Source of the DNA: Phyllostachys edulis
Taxonomy: Eukaryota > Streptophyta > Magnoliopsida > Poales > Poaceae
Reading direction: 5' to 3'
DNA length: 64,000 bases
NCBI GenBank assembly: GCA_036346405.1
Contig: CM070548.1
Location: 50,077,779 to 50,141,778, forward strand
Below, piece by piece: positions 1 through 11,079 of the stretch (its first letter is position 1; every line of letters begins with the position of its first letter). Position numbers and translations under genes: made by a program. The notes beneath the pieces were generated by a model. The model ran no database searches and was not told the origin of the DNA. It was given only the letters and a program-made list of their open reading frames with translations.

Positions 1-991
1 AACCTTATATTCCTCGGTTCTGCATCGAAGTCTGCAAACCTCCTATCGATGTTTCTCCACCGGGTGGAATTAGTAGGGTGCCTTAGCTTTTCACCCTGCT
101 TGCGCTCCTCCGAGTAACAACGCAGCAGTTTTGCCTCCTTTGGGTTCGCAAAAAACCGTTTCAAACGGGGGATTACAAGAACATACCACGCCACCATAGC
201 AGGAGGTCCTTTCTTCACCTCGATTCCCTCGCTGTCATCTGATTGATTCTTACACTTGTATTGAGATGCGTTGCACACCGGACATACATGCATGTTTGCG
301 TACTCTTTACGGTAGAGTATACAATCGTTCGGACATGCATGTATTCTTTCTACTTCCATTCCCAATGGACAAAGAACATTCTTGGCTCTGTAGGTGGTTT
401 TGGGCAACTCATTTCCATCTGGAAGCATGTCCGCTAAGAGACCTAACAGCACCGTGAAACTCTTGTCGGACCAACCGTTGCTTGCCGTGAATTTCAGTAG
501 TTCAGCACGGATGACAACCTTGTGTATTCTGACTTGCAGCCCAGGAGCAAAGGCTTCTTCAAGTCCTCCATCAAGCCCTCGAATTTACCAAACTCTCTCT
601 CACTATAGCTCACTTCTGCATGGCGAAGCATCTTATCCAGATTGTCATCGTGCAGCCTATCCGAATCGGAACCACAATCGACATCATCTGGCGGCATATC
701 ATTGACTTCATCGGCGATGTTGTTATTACTACCTTCCTGTATAATCTACTCTTCACCGTGACTGATCCAACGTGTATACCCCTTTTTGAATCCCCTTCGA
801 ATCAAGTGTACTTTGATCTGCGCTTGGTTCTTAAATATCTTCAGATTCTCACAATCAATGCATGGACAGTACATATATTCCGCCCCTTTGTTCAACATAT
901 CCTCCTCGACAGCTCTTGTAAAATCAAACACGCCATTAATGTACTCTTCACTCACACGTTTCTCAGCATACATCCAGCTTTGGTCCATCAC
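1..991 (-). pseudogene. CACTA tnp2-type transposase, N-terminal part (runs off left edge)
   Basis: The reading frame starting near 991 begins MMDQSWMYAEKRVSEEY and contains the transposase-associated domain of plant CACTA transposases (conserved CPCIDCEN, FKNQAQIKVHL and a GFKKGYTRWISHGE-like end, down to about 748). A second block (697-494) carries the DNLDKMLRHAE and EFGKFEGLMED region. After a frameshift near 495 the Tnp2 core continues to the window edge, with a SNGWSDKSFT motif, MLPDGNELP, HACPNDCILYRKEYAN and a CPVCNASQYK zinc-binding motif. A full transposase would be over 700 residues; only about 300 are present and they are spread over at least two frames. The protein would cut and paste the element by binding its ends. 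I conclude it is a decayed copy. Confidence 0.85.
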
Positions 992-1020
992 ACGGTTCGT
1001 ATTAAAAACCCTTTAAATAA

Positions 1021-2094
1021 ATAAAAGGGTGATGTCGAAAGTATATTTTCTGAGGCTTACGCTTTCCAATAGAGAAAGCATATTTTTCTCTGAACTAAAG
1101 GTGGCATTTCTCATTTTTACATTTTTTTCGGATTTTATTAACTTACATGTGGGCCCTACTTGTCATTGACTCATCTTTTTATTTTATGATTTTATTTATA
1201 AAATCTATGACAGTCCCACATGTCATAAACTCATTAGTTTATTAACTAAATGATTAAATCCCGATTTGATTTAACCTACCGACAGCTGGGGTCCACATGT
1301 CAATTTCTGTTAAAATACATTTTGAATTAGATTTTTGTTAAACTTTTCATACCCTCACTACACTTAACCACTATCATTTAGTGCTAATCCTCTCCTAATC
1401 TCGTGGGTCCCACACCAGTCAGAGAGAGAGAAGGAAAGGAAGCAGGGCGCACGAGAAAAGTAGTAGGATTTGAAGCTCAAATTGGGCTCAGGGTGCCATC
1501 GCATTGCTAACAGTCGTGGCTCGAGGCCCTAAGGTCGCCTGAGGCGAGTCGACGGTGATGTCCTGTGGTGGCACCATAGGCTTCACTAGCGATTTTAGTG
1601 TAAACGCCCAAAACTACGCAAATTGAAGGATGCTTATGCTCCAGTAGCTCGCCTCGATCACGAGGAAAGTGTCAATGAAGTCAGGGAAGATCCAAGGTGG
1701 TTGGTCGTCTATGAACAGAGGCAACAGTGACAAGCTCCTCGGCGACAGGTCTTCTCGTTGGAAATAAACTGAAACGAAGCACATGCACACCTTTAGGGGG
1801 ACATATAGGTGGGGAAATCGACCTTGGTGGGGTCGAGGACTCACCGGAGAAGAGTTGGCATCATGGCGGTGGTGGTGATAGAGAGGTCCACGGTGACAGC
1901 TCGGCGTGGGTGACAATAACTGAAATAGACCACACGAGCTGGCTCAGTAAGGTGAGGTGATACTCAAACCAGGCACGGAGTGGCGATGGACTCACCGGAC
2001 TTGGAGATCTCCCGCGGCTATCGTAGCACCAGAGATGGAGAAGAAGACTCTGTTGAGGAGCTACATTGCACCGGATGATCAGTAAGCGAGCAAA
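1021..2094. other. CACTA element 1 upstream non-coding region
   Basis: This lies between the transposase start and the subterminal repeats. The part to about 1380 is AT-rich; 1430-2090 is GC-richer with short open frames on both strands that show no recognisable domain or consistent codon structure. It may hold the transposase promoter or a captured host fragment, but I cannot identify a source. Confidence 0.4.
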
Positions 2095-2386
2095 ATGATA
2101 CACCGTCTATGATGAGTTAATTATCACATACGGTTTTAAGAAAAAAAAATTGTCTGTGATATGTAGTAATATCATAGACGGTTATTGTTAAGAATTGACT
2201 GTGATACTTCATAGACATTTTTCAACATGAACCATCTTTGATATTTACTCTTCACATACGGTTTTTAGCGTAGCCAGTAACATAGACGGTTTTTAAACCA
2301 AAACCGTCTGTGATTGCATGTAATACAGACGATTTTGGTCAACCGTCTGTGATGATGCGTCTAGTATTAGCCTTTTTGTAGTAGTG
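2095..2386. repeat. CACTA element 1 subterminal repeats and right TIR
   Basis: The motif ACAGACGGTT/AACCGTCTGTG and variants recur in both orientations about every 30-50 bp, ending with the terminal CTTTTTGTAGTAGTG. Such arrays are transposase binding sites in CACTA elements. The same motif borders element 2 at 33007 and 46411. Confidence 0.8.
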
Positions 2387-4692
2387 ACTTAATGAGGCAT
2401 AAGTCTTAATTCTTTGAAAAGTTCAAGGGATTTCAGAATGAGGTGCAGAATCAAATTTCTACAATTAGATTGTGGAGGTGAATATTTGAGCCATGAGTTT
2501 GGTGATCAGCTAAAGTAATGTGGAATTGTTCCACAACTTACTCCACCATGAACACTTCAATGGAATGGGGTATCTAAACGACAGAACCAGACATTGTTAG
2601 AGATGGTTCGGTCAATGATGAGTCAATCTGATCTTCCATTGTATTTTAGGGGATACGCTCTAGAAACAATGGCTTTCACTTTGAACAGAGTTCCATCAAA
2701 AGCGGTAAAGAAGACACCATATGAGATATGGACTGGGAAGTGTCATAGATTGTCTTTTCTCAAATTATGGGGTTGTGAGGTATATATAAAATATTTGATG
2801 TCTGATAAACTCACACCCAAGTCGGATAAATGCTTCTCTGTGGGGTATCATAAGGAAACTAAAGGATATTACTTTTATAAGCAGGATGATGACAAAGTGT
2901 TTGTTGCCCAAAATGGTATCTCCTTGGAGAAAGAGTTTCTTTCTAAAGGAATCAGTGGGAGCAAGGTGCAACTCGAAGAATTTCAGGAAACATCTAAAAA
3001 TGTTTCAACTCCTACTGAACCTTTATAGGATGAACAAAATATTGTAAAGCCTGTAGATGAGGCATCTGCCCCGCGTAGATCTAAAATGCTATGTCAATTG
3101 CCTATTAGGTATGTGCATGACATTTTATTATTTGATAATGATGAGTCTAAGACTTATGAGGGAGCAATGACAAGCCAGACTTTGAATCATGGCTTTAAGC
3201 CATGAGATCTGAAATAAAATCCATGTATGACAATCAAGTTTGGAACTTTGTTAATCCACCTAATGGTGTTAAAACCATTTAGTGCAAGTGGGTTTTTAAG
3301 AAAAAGATAGATATGGATGGAAATGTTCACATTCATGAAGCACGATTGGTGGCAAGGGGTTTCAACAAATTCAAGGTGTTGGTTATGATGAGACATTCTA
3401 GTCTGTCACTATGCTTATGTCTATTTGGATTATTCTAGCTATTGTTGCATATTCTGATTATGAGATATGGAAAATGGATGTCAACACGGCTTTCTTAAAT
3501 GAAAACCTAAGTGAGGATGTGTATATGACACAACCTGAGGGTTTTGTCGATCCAGAGAAAGCTACAAAAATATGCAAGCTTCAGAAATCCATCTATAGAT
3601 TAAAGCAAGCATTTCGGAATTGGAATATTCGTTTTGATGAAGTAGTCAAAGGGTTTGGCTTCATCAAGAATGAAGAAGAGCCTTATGTTTACAAGAAGGT
3701 TACTGGGACCAAACTTGTTTTTCTGATCTTATATGTGGATGGCATATTACTGGTCGGCAATGATATTCCTATGCATAAATCTATTAAAGCTTCATTAAGA
3801 AATGGTTTATCTATGATAGATTTAGGAGATGCTGCATATTTATTTTGGGCATAAGGATCTATAAGGATAGATCTAAAAGGCTAATTGAATTAAGCCAAGA
3901 TATGTACATTCACAAGGTGTTGAAGTGGTTCAACATGCAAGATTCCAAGAAAGGTTTCTTGCCCATGTCACATGACATTAGTCTTAGCAAGAGTCAGTGT
4001 CCTTTGACATCTGATGAGCAAGACAAAATGAGTAGAATTCCATATGCTTCAGCTATTTGATCTATCATGTATGCCATACTTTGTACACGCCTAGATGTAT
4101 CATATGCTCTAAGTGTTACAAATTGATATCAGTCGAATCCAGGTGAAAGTCACTGGATAGCAGCAAGAATATCCTAAAGTACTTGAGAAGGACTAAGGAT
4201 GCATTCCTTGTTTATGGCGGTGAGAAGAGCTGATCATAAATGGTTATACCGATGCTAGCTTCCAAACCGATAAGGATGATTTCAGATCACAATCTGGGTT
4301 TATGTTTTGTCTTAATGGAGGAGTAGTGAGCTGGAAAAGTTCCAAGCAAGGGACAGTTGCTGATTCTACAACAGAGGCCAAGTATATTGTGGCTTTTGAA
4401 GCCACAAGAAGTTGTGTGGGTAAGAAGGTTCATTTATGAATTGGGTGTGGTTTCTAATGCTTCCAATACAATGGATCTCTATTATGATAATAATGAAGCC
4501 ATTGCACAAGCTAAGGAGCCTAGATCACATCAAAAGTCCAAACACATACTTTGGCGATATCACATTATTCATAAGATTGTTGAAAGAGGTGATGTAAAGA
4601 TATACAAAGTGCACACAGATTTGAATATAGCTGATCCATTGCAAATTCTGTCTCGCAACCTAAACATGAGGTGCACACAAGAGCTATGAGTA
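2387..4692 (+). pseudogene. Ty1/copia polyprotein remnant: integrase C-terminus, reverse transcriptase, RNase H (element A)
   Basis: The sequence resumes inside integrase directly after the CACTA terminus. Blocks in order: end of the integrase core with EMVRSMMSQSDLPLYFRG and PYEIWTGK (2594-3028); reverse transcriptase with KWVFKKKIDMDG (about 3290), KMDVNTAFLN and EDVYMTQPEGF (3411-3854); and RNase H ending with SHQKSKHILWRYH and KVHTDLNIADPL (4357-4689). The frames change at least three times and there are several in-frame stops. In the catalytic YVDD box the second aspartate reads glycine (LYVDGILLV), which would abolish polymerase activity. Copia order (integrase before reverse transcriptase) is clear. 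The frame ends about 40 bp before the LTR. The gag, protease and 5' LTR lie beyond the CACTA insertion and the window. Confidence 0.9.
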
Positions 4693-4718
4693 TTAGATAC
4701 TTATATGATTGACTCTAG

Positions 4719-4732
4719 TGGAAGTGGGAGAC
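4719..4732 (+). promoter_or_regulatory. Polypurine tract of copia element A
   Basis: The purine-rich stretch TGGAAGTGGGAGAC lies directly before the TG that opens the LTR, where the plus-strand primer of an LTR retrotransposon is expected. Confidence 0.6.
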
Positions 4733-6249
4733 TGTTGGTGATATGCCACAGATGCAATCATGGAGATGATTGTATCACCTCTATGTTTATGAGTTACATT
4801 ATGTTCCTTGGATGAATTATCATTTATAAATATTAACAAGTATGTGACTTGGTGGTGAAGCTCCTTAATAGTTGTATGATGTCGTTCTAAAAGTATCTCT
4901 GGTCGGATGTCAATGGTCAAGACTCTATTGATTGATGACCATGTTTCACTAATCCTAGATGTGGGGATATCGAATCAATAATGTGAGCACACGTTAGAGA
5001 ACATGGATTGACCCACCTTGAGATACTATTGAGATTGTTATGATTTTATGTGTCATTAGTTGGTCTCAAGCAATCATGATGTACAATCCTTAGACCTGAG
5101 ATCAACACGGTTTGTTACATGTGTAATAGTACACTTAGGGGTTGCCAAACACTACTCCGTAACTGGATAGTTATAAAGGTAGCTTTTGGTATGCTACGAA
5201 ACATGTGGAGGGATGTGATAAGTTGGATGTGGGATTTGCCCCTCTAACATAACAGGACATATATCTCTAGGCCCCCTTCATGTGGTCAGATTCAGAAAGT
5301 GCATGGCCATGCCACTGTTGGTCGAAGAGTCGACCACATAAAGTTATCCGCCACTAGATCGATAAATTATTGAGTAGTCCATGGATGACAAATATCTCAC
5401 CTAGAGTTCAACCAGATATCGTGAGGCAAAAGGAGAATACACAAGCATGTCGTTCATTCCGGCCAGATACGAACTGGCCGTATGGAGATACAGACTGGTC
5501 GTGAGCTGGTCGTACATGATCACTAACTGGTAAACGAACTAATTGTAAGGTGTTACGGATAGGTCGTGACTAGATGCGAACTAGTCATATGGAGATATGA
5601 GCTAGTCGTAAGTGATAAGAACCTGATCACATATCATATTACATAAGGTTCGTCTAATATAATATTTATGTGTATTAAGAAGTCGTTATGTCCTACTAGG
5701 AACCGTTACCGACTTATGATTGGAAAGGAGTTTTCGAGTCACAACCGATTATGCATTAACCTATAGGGTCACATACATAACGGGTTGGGACAAACTAGTT
5801 CGAATAGAATATGTATGGGCTCTTTATAAGGGGATGCATGGGGCTGTTGGGAGATGAGAGTTACACCACTGAAACCTTAGCAACCATCTCCTTGAAGGCC
5901 CTACTATGCACACTGGTGCTAGCACACCGGCATACGATGTTCCACCCCTAGACGTGTGGATATCGGAGAGGCGCTGATGTGATTATCGTTGTGCTGACCG
6001 AGGACGATACACAACCTATGCAAGGAACGTGATAGGCTACTGGAGGAGAGGATCGGTGCCGAGGACGTTGGACGATTGACGACGACTACTACATCGACGC
6101 GCTCCACATTGGATCAGTTTGCTCCAACTCTTCTTCCATTGCACTGCGCATCTAGTGGTAACATATGTGATCTCTTACTTGCATGGCTTACTGGTTTACG
6201 TGGTAGAATTTTGAATTGCATGCTAGTGTGGCCTACCTACGTCCCATCA
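4733..6249 (+). repeat. 3' LTR of copia element A
   Basis: The LTR starts TGTTGGTGATATGCC and ends near CGTCCCATCA, about 1.5 kb. The boundaries come from alignment by eye with the reverse-oriented solo LTR at 25399-27011, which shares the start (TGTTGGAAATATGCCCTAGA) and the end. It contains diverged repeats around ACTGGTCGT (about 5460-5610) and a TATA box at 5821. The matching 5' LTR is outside the window. Confidence 0.85.
5821..5830 (+). promoter_or_regulatory. LTR promoter TATA box (element A)
   Basis: TCTTTATAAG lies about 1.09 kb into the LTR, at the same relative place as the TATA of the related solo LTR. Transcription would start about 30 bp downstream. Confidence 0.5.
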
Positions 6250-6983
6250 CCGTGCGCCTTCCTCTATGCGCAACCTATACAGTTGCCACTTCAAGACCCA
6301 TCAGTTTGTTAGCGACAGTCGCAAAGAGAACCAAATAATATGATGAAATAACCATGACAAGATAGAAATATTTAGCGAAGCCGGCCACAAATTCCTTAAG
6401 CTCAACCTTAAAAGAGTACAAGGGATCATATGTCTCTCTCTCGAAACTTTTAGGACCCTTAGATTCTAGTGCCGAAGAATAACCTAGTCTCTAATCCTCT
6501 CGTATGCCTCTTGCTTCGGACGAGTTAGTTTCTAGCTTGAGTTCTCTATGACCACTCCTCATAGCTTTATATAGTGTTTCTAATTCTCCTCCAAAAGAAA
6601 GTAGGGATCAAAATCATAATAGGATTAAGATAAGAATTATTTTAGAACACATCTCGGAGTCCTTGTATGTTAGGATATAATATAAGTTGCGTACTCAACA
6701 ACCGCACTGATTGATCTGGATCTGATCGACCCTTGTATTTTTATTCGAACGAAAATAAGAGAAGAACAGGCTGATCAATTAGCCGCTAATCGCCGAAAGG
6801 AAGCCGTCCGGATTCCGGACAAACGACAAAGGTAATTGTCAGAGAAAATATAATAAAAGTGCCCATGAAAACAATGACTTGATTGTCTCACCCAGTGGAT
6901 GAGAGAATAAAAATAGTTTATGCTTACGAGGCATTACAATTCGACATATAAGACATCATTCAAACTTAAAATAGTATATCTTA
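6250..6983. other. Intergenic or relic sequence, nothing recognised
   Basis: I see no long open frame, terminal repeat or known motif. The composition is AT-rich with short low-complexity stretches. It may be decayed LTR sequence. Confidence 0.3.
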
Positions 6984-7371
6984 GGTCCTTTGGAACGCGT
7001 GAAACAAAAAGAAACAGGAATAAAAATGTAGGAATTCGCTGTCATGTGCAGTGGAGTCCGTGAAAACGAAAACACAAGGATTGCTCACGAGTGTTTGGAC
7101 GCCTCACGGGTTTGCTAGTACGAGAAAGAAAAGAAAGAGAGAAAATGCATTAAAACTCTCAAAAGGGATTTTAACATGAGACAGCATGAGGTCAAGCCTC
7201 ATGTTAGGATTCCCCAAAATATGTAGAATTTATTTCAATCCTATGAAATTCCATTGAAGCAATAATACAATCCAAACACCCTTCATTGGTTTGTTCCCCC
7301 CTTTTGGATTGCATTCCTCCATTTTTGTCTAAAATTCCTTTGCTCCAAATTAAGAGACCCTTGAGATGTTG
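6984..7371. mobile_element. Possible diverged MITE
   Basis: The left end GGTCCTTTGGAACGCG and the right end, which on the other strand reads GGGTCTCTTAATTTGGAGC, are weakly similar. The interior has the 'AATCCTATGAAATTCC' and 'CAATCCAAACACCC' style of grass MITEs. No clear target duplication was found, so this is tentative. Confidence 0.3.
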
Positions 7372-7390
7372 AATGGATGTAATTGTACAC

Positions 7391-7482
7391 CGTACCATAG
7401 GAACCTGGGAGTGCTAGATAAGATCTTACATGAAAGCGTACCATAGGAACCTGGGAGTGCTAGATAAGATCTTACATGAAAG
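7391..7482. repeat. Perfect 46-bp tandem duplication
   Basis: A 46-bp unit beginning CGTACCATAGGAACCTGGGA occupies 7391-7436 and is repeated without any difference at 7437-7482, which suggests a recent replication-slippage or repair event. Confidence 0.95.
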
Positions 7483-7825
7483 GCGGATATTTTTTAAAAT
7501 GCCAATGGTGAACTAGTAACTCAGAATATATTAACGAAATATGCATAATAGAGATCATGCCCCTCGTTTTCAAAATATCACCTCTTAAAATGCTAAATCA
7601 TCATGTTTTAACCGAGTTAAAAGTATTCTTGTTTTTTTTTTTGTAAACTATAAATTCCGTCAATATGATGTTTTTCCTCTTCAGCAAACACCTTTTGAAT
7701 TGGCTAATGTTACACACAAATCACTTTTGGCCCCTCAACATTAAGTTTTTTAAACCACCAATCTAAGGCATTTCCTCGAATTAACAGTCCATAGGCAACA
7801 TTTCACAAAGTTTTTTTATTTTTTA

Positions 7826-8182
7826 ATCCTTTTTAAAAAATATATTTTAAAGATAACATCTTCGTAACTTTATTTTCAATTCTGACCCCTTTGGTCATGC
7901 CATGATCCGTGGCGTGACCAAACTGTATTGTCACACCACCACCCATGGCGTGACCAAATTGTACTGTCACACCACCGACCGAGCCAACACATGTCCGTTT
8001 TTGGCTAAGTCCTATCACACTAAGAGGAGTGAAGTGACAGTACTCGTTTGTTACGCCGAGGTCCGTGACGTGACAATGTATTTTTGCTACGTCACGCGTT
8101 GTGGCGTGGTCAAAGGGAATAGAATTGGAAATAAAGTTAGGGAGAGATTATCTTTAAAATATTTTTTGAAAATAGATTAAAT
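7826..8182. mobile_element. Inverted-repeat (foldback/MITE-like) element
   Basis: The left arm (from AATCCTTTTTAAAAAATAT, through AACTTTATTTTCAATTCTGA, to TTTGGTCATGCCA) is mirrored by the right arm ending near 8182 (CAAAGGGAATAGAATTGG, AATAAAGTTAGGGAGAGATT, AAATATTTTTTGAAAATAG). The arms are about 75 bp and about 80% alike by eye. The centre has imperfect repeats of GGCGTGACCAAAYTGTAYTG followed by TCACACCACC. Weaker mirrored similarity extends to about 7780 and 8210. No target duplication was identified. Confidence 0.6.
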
Positions 8183-8245
8183 AATAAAAAGAGTTACATT
8201 TCACACGTCCAACAGTCACTACAACATGTTGGACTTCCTAGGGCA

Positions 8246-8290
8246 TCTATATATAAACTAGATACCTGGCGCGCATTTGTGCGCTTGTGA
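8246..8290 (+). other. Helitron 5'-end-like sequence
   Basis: After an A the sequence reads TCTATATATAAACTAGATAC followed by a GC palindrome-like run (GGCGCGCATTTGTGCGC). This resembles the TC-starting 5' terminus of plant Helitrons with a CTAGATACC core. I did not find a convincing CTRR 3' end with hairpin, so the element is not delimited. The captured exon fragments downstream fit a Helitron but do not prove it. Confidence 0.35.
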
Positions 8291-8299
8291 TGTCTAGAG

Positions 8300-9680
8300 T
8301 TTAAAAAGCTACGGAAAAAAATGTAATCGGAAAAGGAGAATAAGCATTTTGATAAACAATTTTTTGTGCGAATAAAGGATGTGAAAGCTCTGTGTTTGAC
8401 GGGTGGGCTACTGTATAGGCAAAGAGTAAGGATAACATGTGTGAAATGGTGCTTCATGCACCCATTTCTAAATTTGGATTTTGGATCATTTCTATTATGT
8501 AAATAAAAAAATGATTTCAAAATTGTAACATAATACGTGAACTTCGAAATAGTTTGTTTTAAATATTGCTATTTGCATTTATTATTTTATGTTTCACTAT
8601 TCCAATTTAAGAAATTCTAAATTTATTCTCAGTATCATCCAAAAAGGGAAATGTCAGTTTAAGTAGTATCCATAGAGAGGGAGAGAGTTGCGTAATTAAA
8701 TTTATTTGCACTAAACAACTTCAGCTAAGATGATGATACAAGATCACATGGTCATATAAAATGCAGCTGCAAAAGGAAGTATTTGTAGGGATTATCAGAA
8801 GGCTGCCTACTGTACAAAACAAAAGCTTTAAATTCATGCAAAAATTGAGCCAAGCAACGAACCTAACGGCTAAGCTTGTAGTCTAGTATTGCATGAACAT
8901 AGTAGAATTTATTTTCATTCCTAACAGAGATATTTTTACCGATAGGTCCCATTGCATGGATAATTCTTTTACCATCAAACTATTTAGTCAAAGTAAAATC
9001 TAAGCATAGGTCCTCAACATCACCCTCATAGTGTTGTTTGATGGAAAGGCATCCATGTTGTTGTCGTCAAAAAAGAAAACATCAAAATTGTATGTCCAGA
9101 AGATTTAATCAAAAAGATACCCAAACTAAATAACAAATATTATATGTAGTCTCCATAGAGGGCAACCCATCTTCATCTTCGAAGTTAGTACAGAATAATT
9201 GATCCACAAACAACAGTAAATTTTTACGAGGCCTAAATAAATGAGAAGATCTTGCCAAAGATATGTAACAAACTGCATTAGATACAGTCTTGTCCAGGTT
9301 TCAGGAAACCAGTTGGTTCAAGACTGGGAAAAAATGTTAAGCAGCAAAATGGCATAACTCATAAGTCATAATTCAACTCATATTCTTCAATATACTGTAA
9401 CATACATAAACAGTAACGTGAGCATATGCACATCTTAGGAGCATTGCCATTTTCACCAGCGAAAAGCAATACTACAATTTTGTTTACAATATATAGTCTA
9501 TTAGCTATGGTCTGTGTAGACACTTTCAAGTGTAGCAAGTAGTGTGTCATCATAAGCATTTTCGCTGCATTGTCATGACAGAACATCATATTTCAAAGAG
9601 TAACTTAATTGGACAATTGTATTCATGGTGTAGCCAACCATATCTATGGTGCAAAATAAAGGTAAATGAGACATTGAGAT
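8300..9680. other. AT-rich stretch, no gene recognised
   Basis: There are only short frames with no domain. It lies between the Helitron-like end and the captured OEP80 exons and could be intron, 3' flank or filler of the captured DNA. Confidence 0.3.
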
Positions 9681-9689
9681 TTGAGACCT

Positions 9690-10405
9690 AGCGGTTAATT
9701 GGTTGTTATAGAAATCTCCGATGATAGGGTTTCCTTTGTCATCACGAGCACCAGCACGCTGCAGAGAAAGTGTCAGTAGTTAGTAGAATGCAATTTGGCT
9801 TTTTTTTCCTTTTAAGGATAGGTAAGCAAAGCAAACAACGGATGTTAAACAAAATCAACAATGTTAGTTTCACTTGTTTCCTACACCGATACACAATTGT
9901 GCTCGTGTATCTTTATCCAAATTATATTACCTAAGGTAGCACTAACGTCACTGTGATCATGTCTATTTTGGGATTTGTCTCCAAGTAGGGGCTAGGGAGA
10001 AAAATATATATCATTAATACGACATAGGATTCACTTGTTTACCTGAAATATTAATCCAAGTGTACCGCTCCATTTAGGCCTGAACGGTCGACTATATTCA
10101 ATGCCAGTAGTAACTCATCCAATTGTAAGGGCCCCATGGTCAGGATGGTCCCCACCATGGATAAGTGTTCCTGGAGTCCTAGAGTTCTGGCAAAGAAAGT
10201 AATTGTAAGAACAAATACATGATTCTCAATTGATGGAATCATGGAACAGTGAAAAAGATATCATATTAAAGGTAAATACCTTAACCATGATAGTTCTGGA
10301 GGTCCTCTTATTGTCGCCGTGAATCCAAGGGTCAGTGTAGTTTAATCGAAATATAGAATCTATTTGACCCTCTCTAGTGAGAGATTCAACTTCTTGGTCC
10401 TCCCA
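9690..10405 (-). pseudogene. Captured fragment of an OEP80-type (Omp85 family) chloroplast outer-envelope protein gene, three exons
   Basis: Three minus-strand exons with introns retained can be read. Exon a (about 10405-10281) contains FRLNYTDPWIHGDNKRTSRT and ends at a GTATTT donor. Exon b (10194-10051) starts after a TTTGCCAG acceptor, contains NSRTPGTLIHGGDH and SRPFRPKWSGTLGLIFQ, and ends at GTAAAC. Exon c (about 9763-9690) starts after CTCTGCAG and reads RAGARDDKGNPIIGDFYN. This is the beta-barrel region of OEP80/Toc75-V, an Omp85 protein of the plastid outer envelope thought to act in beta-barrel protein biogenesis. One in-frame TGA sits in exon b where a CGA arginine codon is likely. 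The rest of the gene is absent, so this is a captured, non-functional piece. The family call rests on recognised motifs, not on a search. Confidence 0.7.
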
Positions 10406-10844
10406 AAAACTTTCCAATGAGAATATGCAAAGCTGTTTTAAAACACCAGTGTGCGGAAATTTTTAGACATGTGCAATTTCAGTTTATCCAGGCACATCTA
10501 TATCAGTAAATCTAATATCAATTACAAAATTAAAATAAACATCTAAATCTGCCCAGTTCCGAAAGGCTGCTTGGGTTTTGGTGGGTCATCTTAACTTAGG
10601 TTGCTCCAAACATAGACCTTAAGCCCATATTTCATTCTTTATAGTTGATAACTTATGAAGCTTCTTGGGAATGTTAAGCCCATCCAAAAAGGCTCAAAAC
10701 CCAACTGGGGTTAAGAAACCTGATTTCTAAAAAATCACCATCGCGACATTACATAAATAAACAAGCTACATTCCATAGGAAACAAGATAACGCAATTAGC
10801 AACGACCCTTGTGTTAAGAGTAGGTTGTGACATATCAAAATCCT

Positions 10845-11072
10845 AGCATTACAAACAGCAGAATATTAGCTGAAGATACACACATTGAACTGTGAAAGAA
10901 CCTGCTGATATGCCAATAAGTCCAGAAAGAAGTCCATTTGTTATCCTGCAGAAAACACAGCATTACAAACAACAGAATATTAGCTGAAGATACACACATT
11001 GAACTGTGAAAGAACCTGCTGATATGCCAATAAGTCCAGAAAGAGGTCCATTTGTTATCCTGCAGAAAACAC
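10845..11072. repeat. 114-bp tandem duplication containing an exon-like segment
   Basis: The unit starting AGCATTACAAACA occupies 10845-10958 and recurs at 10959-11072 with two substitutions. On the minus strand each unit holds a TTTTCTGCAG acceptor-like site followed by an open stretch reading ITNGLLSGLIGISAG, a hydrophobic segment that might be a captured exon of a membrane protein. The source gene is not identified. Confidence 0.9.
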
Positions 11073-11079
11073 AGCATGT

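Larger units (their letters stand above)
1..2386 (-). mobile_element. CACTA (En/Spm) DNA transposon, partial, element 1
   Basis: The right end is a CACTA terminal inverted repeat: positions 2371-2386 read CCTTTTTGTAGTAGTG, the reverse complement of a CACTACTAC-type terminus. It is preceded by subterminal repeats of the CATAGACGGTT / TCACAGACGG type and a transposase gene on the minus strand. The left end lies outside the window. The 3 bp after the terminus are ACT, and the sequence that follows continues a copia integrase reading frame. The related copia copy near 47616-47634 is uninterrupted at this point and reads CATCTACTTAATGAGGC, so this element inserted into the copia element with an ACT target duplication whose left copy is off-window. 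Confidence 0.85.

Noticed and set aside
1614..2103. Possible host gene on either strand inside CACTA element 1
   Set aside because: Short overlapping frames show no domain or splice structure, so it is treated as non-coding element sequence.
10845..11072. Assignment of the repeated hydrophobic exon to an ammonium transporter or other named family
   Set aside because: The readable stretch is about 15 residues, too short and generic to support a family.
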